This document shows positions 42,936 through 47,657 of a stretch of 47,657 nt of DNA, in pieces. The stretch is from assembly GCA_964572225.1 (NCBI GenBank), contig CAZNFR010000021.1, positions 1 through 47,657 on the forward strand. Direction: 5' to 3'. This stretch comes from CAZNFR01 sp964572225 (lineage in GTDB: Bacteria > Bacteroidota > Bacteroidia > Bacteroidales > GCA-2748055). A model generated the notes under the pieces. It was not told the origin of the DNA. It searched no databases and saw nothing but the letters and a program-made list of their open reading frames with translations. Each line of letters begins with the position of its first letter. Position 1 is the first letter of the stretch. A program made the position numbers and the translations under genes.

Positions 42936-43580
42936 ATGAAGATTGAATTGCATGATTTAAAACGGGCTATTGGAAAGGAACTGGCGATTTCCCTGCCGGG
43001 TCGGGACGCTCAGTTCAAGATGGCACCCAAGGTAAGAAGGATGCCGGAAATCCCGGAAAACGAAAAGAAAGCGGCTGTTTTGGTCCTTTTGTACCGGGAT
43101 ATTGAAAGCGTTAAGCTCTGCTTTATTAAAAGAGCTGAATATGAGGGACCGCATAGTGGTCAAATCAGTTTTCCCGGAGGGATACACGAGGTTTCCGACC
43201 TCAATCTCGAAGCTACTGCCCTGAGGGAAACTGCTGAAGAGACGGGTGTGAATTCCGGGGATATTGAGGTACTGGGTAGTCTCAGCCCGATAACCATTCC
43301 TGTAAGCGGTGTGGAAGTATATCCGTTTTGTGGAACCATCCCCTACCCTCCGAAATTTGAACCTGATCCTGTGGAGGTGCAATATATTCTTAGTGTTCCC
43401 CTTGAAGAATTTTTCAATTCGGATTGTTTAAGACAGGAAAAGTGGGAACTTGGTGAATTTCTCACCGAGGTTCCCTTTTACTTTTTTGAAGATCATAAGA
43501 TCTGGGGAGCCACAGCCATGATCCTTTCCGAGTTTCTGGAAATTATTCTAAGATCTGGGCTATATCAACCGGCTCGCTGA
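42936..43580 (+). CDS. CoA pyrophosphatase-type Nudix hydrolase
   Basis: A 214-residue Nudix hydrolase of the NudL/UPF0035 type that hydrolyses CoA and its derivatives to 3',5'-ADP and phosphopantetheine. The diagnostic segment is FIKRAEYEGPHSGQISFPGGIHEVSDLNLEATALRETAEETGV. It combines the UPF0035 motif ending in FPGG with the Nudix box core RETAEETG, whose Glu residues bind the metal. The following LGSLSPITIPVSGVEVYPFCG is family-typical. The last 38 bases overlap the convergent mltF gene antisense. A relation to the panE gene 7 kb away is through CoA metabolism only. Confidence 0.92.
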   Translation: MKIELHDLKRAIGKELAISLPGRDAQFKMAPKVRRMPEIPENEKKAAVLVLLYRDIESVKLCFIKRAEYEGPHSGQISFPGGIHEVSDLNLEATALRETAEETGVNSGDIEVLGSLSPITIPVSGVEVYPFCGTIPYPPKFEPDPVEVQYILSVPLEEFFNSDCLRQEKWELGEFLTEVPFYFFEDHKIWGATAMILSEFLEIILRSGLYQPAR

Positions 43581-44994
43581 TGTTAAGGTAATGATTGTAC
43601 CGGTAAAGAATATCCTTTACGTATTTATAGGTTTCTGAACCTCTAGCATACCCGTTCCTTACATCAGGATCCTTATAGTATTCCGGTTCAGCTTTTTTTA
43701 GCAGGTAATATTCAACGTTATCCTCCCAGATTTTCGGATCTCTGCCATATTTTTCAGTCAGGACCATTGCGTCCTTGACATGCCCATAGCCTACGTTATA
43801 TGCGGCGAGAATGAACTTTATTCTTTCCTGGTCATCGGTAATAATATTTTCGAACTGTTTGTCGAGCCATTTAATCAGAGAAACAGAGGCCCTGATCTGA
43901 GAAGCGGTCGGAGATTCTGGATTCACTCCGAACCTGCTTGCAGTCAATGGCATTAGTTGCATTATTCCGAATGCACCTGCCCAGGAGCGGGCCTTAGGAT
44001 TAAAACGGGATTCCTGGTAGGCCATACTGGCTAATAATTTCCAGTCCCAATCTATCTTGGCGGCTTCCGCCTTAAAGATCTCATCGTAAGGTGAGATTCT
44101 GCCTGTTTCCGGATAGTAATAATCGCTGTTTATCATTCCAAGAGTTCTGGATCCTTTATAGTACTTATTGACAAGAATTGCATATTTCCGGGAGGTGCGA
44201 AAATTCTTCATCCACAAACTTATTTCGTTTCTGAGTTCGACCGACTCCTTCCGTACTACCCAGGCCTGGGTTTCCATATTACTGATTGCGATTTCAACAT
44301 TTAAAACCGGATCTTCCTTTTTATTCAGGAGGGCAATGTTTTCATCGGCAACGGTATAATCAATCTCGCCCCTGGATACCATTTTAATAAGCTGCTCGGT
44401 TTCAATAGGCACCTCAATAAAGGTAAACCTCAAATTGAGTTCCGTCTTAATCTCCTTCAACCGTTGTGCATGAACGCTGCCATTCTGAACATATACTGTT
44501 TTCCCTGCCAGCTCGGAGGGATCATGAATAATGGCCTCGTCCTCAAAGCACATATGATCGGGTGTAGAAGGTTTTTGCACAATCACCTGTCGGGTTTCCG
44601 AGTGAGGGAAAGTGAAGTCAGTTAACTCTTTCCTGTCGTTAGTAACGGTAAGATTGGAGGCAATTACATCTACACCCCTATCCAGAAGATCCTGAAAATT
44701 GGCATTGAGGTCGTTATTAACCCTTACTTCTATTTCAATCCCGAGATGATCAGAGAGTTCCTGTAGTAACTCATACTGAAAACCCATGGGCCTTCCTTTA
44801 TAAATAAAATAGTTAATAGAGTTAAAATCGGTAACCACCACCATTCTTCCGGAATTGCGGATTTGATCGAGATCTCTTACCGCTTTCCCTTCCGGGGAGT
44901 TTGCATCCTTATTTTCCCCAATGGTAAAAACCAGGGGGAATAAAATTACGATGACCAGGGAGGCTGCCTTTTTTAATATAAGATTCATTTTCAT
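43543..44994 (-). CDS. mltF: MltF-like lytic murein transglycosylase with solute-binding domain
   Basis: A 483-residue exported protein. After a signal segment (LILKKAASLVIVILFPLVFT), residues about 45-275 form a periplasmic-binding-protein class 3 domain (RMVVVTDFNSINYFIYKGRPMGFQYELLQELSDHLGIEIEVR ... DVIASNLTVTNDRKELTDFTFPHSET). Residues about 310-460 form an SLT (lysozyme-like) domain, DWDWKLLASMAYQESRFNPKARSWAGAFGIMQLMPLTA, with catalytic Glu at about 328 in YQESRF. The order matches E. coli MltF, in which the N-terminal domain regulates murein cleavage. Starts at 44994 or 44988 are equivalent. Its 3' end overlaps the Nudix gene by 38 bases. Confidence 0.92.
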   Translation of the reverse strand: MKMNLILKKAASLVIVILFPLVFTIGENKDANSPEGKAVRDLDQIRNSGRMVVVTDFNSINYFIYKGRPMGFQYELLQELSDHLGIEIEVRVNNDLNANFQDLLDRGVDVIASNLTVTNDRKELTDFTFPHSETRQVIVQKPSTPDHMCFEDEAIIHDPSELAGKTVYVQNGSVHAQRLKEIKTELNLRFTFIEVPIETEQLIKMVSRGEIDYTVADENIALLNKKEDPVLNVEIAISNMETQAWVVRKESVELRNEISLWMKNFRTSRKYAILVNKYYKGSRTLGMINSDYYYPETGRISPYDEIFKAEAAKIDWDWKLLASMAYQESRFNPKARSWAGAFGIMQLMPLTASRFGVNPESPTASQIRASVSLIKWLDKQFENIITDDQERIKFILAAYNVGYGHVKDAMVLTEKYGRDPKIWEDNVEYYLLKKAEPEYYKDPDVRNGYARGSETYKYVKDILYRYNHYLNISEPVDIAQILE

Positions 44995-45028
44995 TTCATG
45001 CTTATTTAAACTGCATCTATGGCATTTT

Positions 45029-45036
45029 CAAAGTTA
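45029..45036 (-). promoter_or_regulatory. Candidate -7 element upstream of mltF
   Basis: On the minus strand TAACTTTG matches TAnnTTTG exactly, 34 bases before the mltF ATG at 44994. A TTG lies only 13 bases upstream of it, so the -33 element is uncertain. Confidence 0.35.
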
Positions 45037-45073
45037 AGCTCTACTTTGACAACATATGTGCCAATATGTTTGG

Positions 45074-45085
45074 GTTAATATTAAC
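45074..45085. promoter_or_regulatory. Palindrome GTTAATATTAAC upstream of mltF
   Basis: A perfect 12-base palindrome with GTTAA arms and a two-base centre, 80 bases upstream of mltF and close in sequence to TGTTAATTAACA at 45167-45178 in the same region. It could be a regulator site or a chance AT-rich palindrome. Confidence 0.25.
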
Positions 45086-45166
45086 ATTGATTCTTTAATT
45101 GGTAAATGTCAACAATTGAGATGTAAACATCCTTTTTTAGCTGACGAATAGCGATAATGAAGTGAT

Positions 45167-45178
45167 TGTTAATTAACA
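45167..45178. promoter_or_regulatory. Perfect palindrome TGTTAATTAACA (copy 2)
   Basis: Identical to the core of the 14-base palindrome at 1175-1188. It lies between the end of the porin gene and mltF, 173 bases upstream of mltF and 24 bases downstream of the porin stop. Two identical copies in the small intergenic fraction of the window make a shared DNA-binding protein possible but unproven. Confidence 0.3.
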
Positions 45179-45180
45179 GG

Positions 45181-45202
45181 AAATCGGGTTATGAACCGAT
45201 TT
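45181..45202 (-). terminator. Weak hairpin at the porin gene end
   Basis: AAATCGG and CCGATTT form a seven-pair stem with an eight-base loop, overlapping the porin stop codon (45202-45204). No T-run follows on the minus strand, so it may be an mRNA-end structure rather than a true intrinsic terminator. Confidence 0.3.
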
Positions 45203-47103
45203 TAGTCATAAAATGTCCATAACAGTCCGAATTTCAGGGAACTACCGAAGGTTGGATACCTGTAAGCCATAAAATAATTTGCATCCAGCAGATCTGCGAG
45301 AGCATTTGTATACTGGAGACTAAAATTTGTGCGTTTGATGTTGAAATTAAGATACAGGTCGAGGAATGGATAATTGCCTGCCTCTCTGTTGCTTTGTTTA
45401 TAGAACATTCCGGTTGCCGGCATATAGGCATCGGCAAAATAGGGAGTGAAATAATAGAGATCAAATCCGATGTTAAATTTGAGGGCATCCTTAAAGAAGC
45501 TGTTCTCGAACCACACGGAATTTCCGTATGCCAGATTGGGCAGACTGATGAGTGTACCGGACGATTCTTGCAATAATATTTCATGCCTATGGTGAAAATT
45601 TCCCCGGTGAAATGTTTTATCCAAGTAGATGGTTAAGGCGAAGAATTCGTTATTAAACTGTGAGGGAAGGGCATCTTCGTTGAAATAAACAAAACCGGTA
45701 AAATAATTCAGGAAGGCTTTCAGTGTAAAATCCTTTACCCCTGAGTAGCTGAATCTGAAAGAGGTGTTGTCGATATTAAGGAATTCATTATTCCATATAA
45801 AGTTGGATGCACCGTAATTCATTAAAAAATAGGAAGGTTTCACGCTGGAGAGGGAGGCTCCCAGGGTAATTTTCCGGGTTCTGTTTGTGAAAAACCGGCT
45901 AAATTCGCCATCCAGAATCAGGTCTGTCTGCCGGTAGCCGGTTAGATAGAACCTGGCTCTTGCAAGGTATTCCCAGTTACTGATGTTCCCCAGAAATTGT
46001 CCGCCCACCGAGATATCGTTGAATTTATTACCTGCATTATCTGCGATTACGGTATCGATGGTTACGGTATCCAGATTATAACTGACGTTTACTGGCATCA
46101 GGTATTGGAATGATTTAAATTCATGTTCTGCGTATACTCTGAGTTCCTGTGATTCTTTAGCTAATTTGAAGCTAAGGTCGAAGCGGTTGGAGAGATTATG
46201 ATAGAAAGCTGAATCGTATGCTTCATTTATACGGTAATAGTAATTCTGATATAGTGTAATTGTGTCAGCACTTCCCAGATCGTGCCGGTAGGCTCTGACG
46301 TTGCGTTTATAATTAAACCGGTGTTGGATTAGAAATTTTTCCAGCTTTTCGGCCGTTGCACTGTCTTTGGTTAGGGCAGACATTTTGAGTCCGTGGGTAA
46401 AAAAGACGTTTAAATTTTTGGATCTGGAATCTGCATCATCAAGTAGTACGCTGTAATTCAGTTCACTGGCCTGTTTATTCACGAACTCATCAATATTTTC
46501 AATTCCACCGTTTTCCTGAGCCCTGATATTATTTAGATGGGCAGAAATATAGAAGCTGTAATTATTCTTATTATAGCTACCAAAAAGATTCAACCGGTTG
46601 TAGCCTGTGTTTTGATTCAGGTAGATCCCTCTGGAAGCGATAAGGTCATATAATATACCGATGTTCGCATTTGGACTAATATTTTGTGTATGCAATGCTT
46701 TCAGTACCTGTTCGCTGTTTTCACGGGATCCGGAAGACAGGTACTTCAGCATGGTAAAGGGTTTCCGGGTATTAAAATGAGGGGTATTGTAGGGGGTATA
46801 AACGTAGAGTTCGTATGGGATTGCGAATAGAAAATCCTTATTATAATTTCTTTCGTTGAAAAAATTGGTTTGGGCCTGGAGTCCGGCATTACCCAGGAAG
46901 GTGGATGAGAAGGCTTTATAGAAAACGGGATTATATTCTTTTACCGGAAGGTAGGAGGTGTCTATGTCTGCATCCTGGGGGAGCAGTGTATGTGGATTGA
47001 TGGTATAGGCTGAAACAACGACGGAGGTATCTGGGTTTTCCTGGGCCAACGTAACGGGGATTACCAGGAACAGAAGTGGGAATATAAGGCAGAAACGGAA
47101 CAT
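45202..47103 (-). CDS. Bacteroidetes putative porin (outer-membrane beta-barrel)
   Basis: 633 residues with a signal peptide (MFRFCLIFPLLFLVIPVTLAQ). The mature protein is a large beta-barrel: alternating aromatic/polar strands such as NRLNLFGSYNKNNYSFYISAHLNNIRAQENGG, FDLSFKLAKESQELRVYAEHEFKSF, SWEYLARARFYLTGYRQTDLILDGEFSRFF-type strands, and an aromatic end (LKFGLLWTFYD). The overall pattern fits the Bacteroidetes putative-porin family (Porin_10-like). It lacks a TonB-box or plug domain, so it is not a SusC-type transporter. The ATG lies only 15 bases downstream of the T-run of the rRNA terminator, leaving almost no room for a promoter of its own. Substrate unknown. Confidence 0.82.
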   Translation of the reverse strand: MFRFCLIFPLLFLVIPVTLAQENPDTSVVVSAYTINPHTLLPQDADIDTSYLPVKEYNPVFYKAFSSTFLGNAGLQAQTNFFNERNYNKDFLFAIPYELYVYTPYNTPHFNTRKPFTMLKYLSSGSRENSEQVLKALHTQNISPNANIGILYDLIASRGIYLNQNTGYNRLNLFGSYNKNNYSFYISAHLNNIRAQENGGIENIDEFVNKQASELNYSVLLDDADSRSKNLNVFFTHGLKMSALTKDSATAEKLEKFLIQHRFNYKRNVRAYRHDLGSADTITLYQNYYYRINEAYDSAFYHNLSNRFDLSFKLAKESQELRVYAEHEFKSFQYLMPVNVSYNLDTVTIDTVIADNAGNKFNDISVGGQFLGNISNWEYLARARFYLTGYRQTDLILDGEFSRFFTNRTRKITLGASLSSVKPSYFLMNYGASNFIWNNEFLNIDNTSFRFSYSGVKDFTLKAFLNYFTGFVYFNEDALPSQFNNEFFALTIYLDKTFHRGNFHHRHEILLQESSGTLISLPNLAYGNSVWFENSFFKDALKFNIGFDLYYFTPYFADAYMPATGMFYKQSNREAGNYPFLDLYLNFNIKRTNFSLQYTNALADLLDANYFMAYRYPTFGSSLKFGLLWTFYD

Positions 47104-47115
47104 GGGGATAAAGAT

Positions 47116-47149
47116 ATAAAAAAGCCCCGGACAAAATTGCCCGGGGCTC
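47116..47149 (-). terminator. Intrinsic terminator of the rRNA operon
   Basis: On the minus strand a GC-rich stem of eight pairs (AGCCCCGG with CCGGGGCT; arms at 47141-47148 and 47123-47130, ten-base loop) is followed directly by a run of six T. It lies just downstream of the 5S gene, the expected place for the end of the rRNA transcript. It is the only strong intrinsic terminator I see in the window. Confidence 0.9.
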
Positions 47150-47157
47150 GGTTAAAG

Positions 47158-47266
47158 GTTGGCGACGACCTACTCTCCCACGAATGCAGTACCATCGGCG
47201 CTAATGGGCTTAACTTCTCTGTTCGGAATGGTAAGAGGTGGTTCCCCATTGCAATAGTCACCTAAA
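47158..47266 (-). rRNA. rrf: 5S ribosomal RNA
   Basis: About 109 bases on the minus strand. Conserved 5S segments are present: the loop-B/C stretch around CCACCTCTTACCATTCCGAA, GAACAGAGAAGTTAAGC, GCGCCGATGGTACTGC and GGGAGAGTAGGTCG. The 5' GGTGAC and 3' GTCGCC ends pair to form helix I, which sets the boundaries to within a few bases. A 70-base AT-rich spacer without tRNA separates it from 23S; it holds a small TGAATG...CATTCA inverted repeat (47272-47290) that may help processing. Confidence 0.95.
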
Positions 47267-47337
47267 GTCGTTGAATGCTTGATACATTCATTATAATTTA
47301 GACATGAAGGAAGAAATTAGTTTTTTAATTTGAGTTT

Positions 47338-47657
<320 letters not shown>

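Noticed and set aside
47267..47337. tRNA gene in the 23S-5S spacer
   Set aside because: The 70-base spacer is AT-rich and cannot form a cloverleaf; no TTCGAATC-like T-loop is present.

Overview
The window comes from a member of the phylum Bacteroidota (Bacteroidetes). Marker families support this: a PorP/SprF-type membrane protein beside a very large secreted protein with a C-terminal sorting-domain-like end (type IX secretion), the DUF4783-nadC pair, a Bacteroidetes putative porin, DUF1573 and DUF1343/NamZ lipoproteins, a NagB-LmbE fusion, and -7 elements of the TAnnTTTG type. I cannot place it more finely with confidence; a marine or anaerobic Bacteroidales/Marinilabiliales-like lineage would fit. 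The DNA looks like ordinary chromosome. I see no insertion sequence, phage, CRISPR array or tRNA gene.

Layout. 1-0.98 kb: malate dehydrogenase (minus), preceded at the window edge by a short CCCCTAAA-type tandem repeat. 1.3-2.1 kb: a YwqK-like repeat lipoprotein (plus). 2.1-7.9 kb: a minus-strand efflux operon (HlyD/MacA adaptor, MacB-type permease, TolC-like channel, TPR protein with a transglutaminase-like core) without its ATPase. 8.0-9.4 kb: GlmM-type phosphohexomutase. 9.6-12.8 kb: rluB-era-der, a ribosome maturation cluster (plus), then a small lipoprotein. 13.4-24.2 kb: a five-gene minus-strand block made of a 1421-residue secreted repeat protein, PorP/SprF, a PD40+PKD protein, an unrecognised exported protein, and a two-component-propeller sensor fused to a SpoIIE-type phosphatase. 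24.3-29.1 kb: AI-2E-family transporter overlapping a 1244-residue NtrY-like histidine kinase. 29.2-31.9 kb: rlmH, then DUF4783-nadC and pdxH (NAD and PLP cofactor supply). 31.9-34.5 kb: valS. 34.7-39.8 kb: panE-like reductase, DUF1573 lipoprotein, aminotransferase and NagB-LmbE fusion. 39.8-45 kb: NamZ, LolC/E-type permease, coiled-coil membrane protein, CoA-pyrophosphatase-type Nudix hydrolase and MltF-like lytic transglycosylase. 45.2-47.1 kb: putative porin. 47.1-47.66 kb: rRNA operon end (terminator, 5S, 3' part of 23S), minus strand.

How the genes work together. The strongest candidate for an interesting system is the 13.4-24.2 kb block. It couples a type-IX-secreted, glycine-rich, six-repeat surface protein and its likely dedicated PorP/SprF partner to a trans-envelope sensor whose output is a phosphatase rather than a kinase. 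A second theme is cell-wall sugar turnover: GlmM, the NagB-LmbE fusion with altered catalytic positions, NamZ and MltF. Gene ends are very compact. All six convergent gene pairs have at most 23 bases between stop codons, and two pairs overlap.
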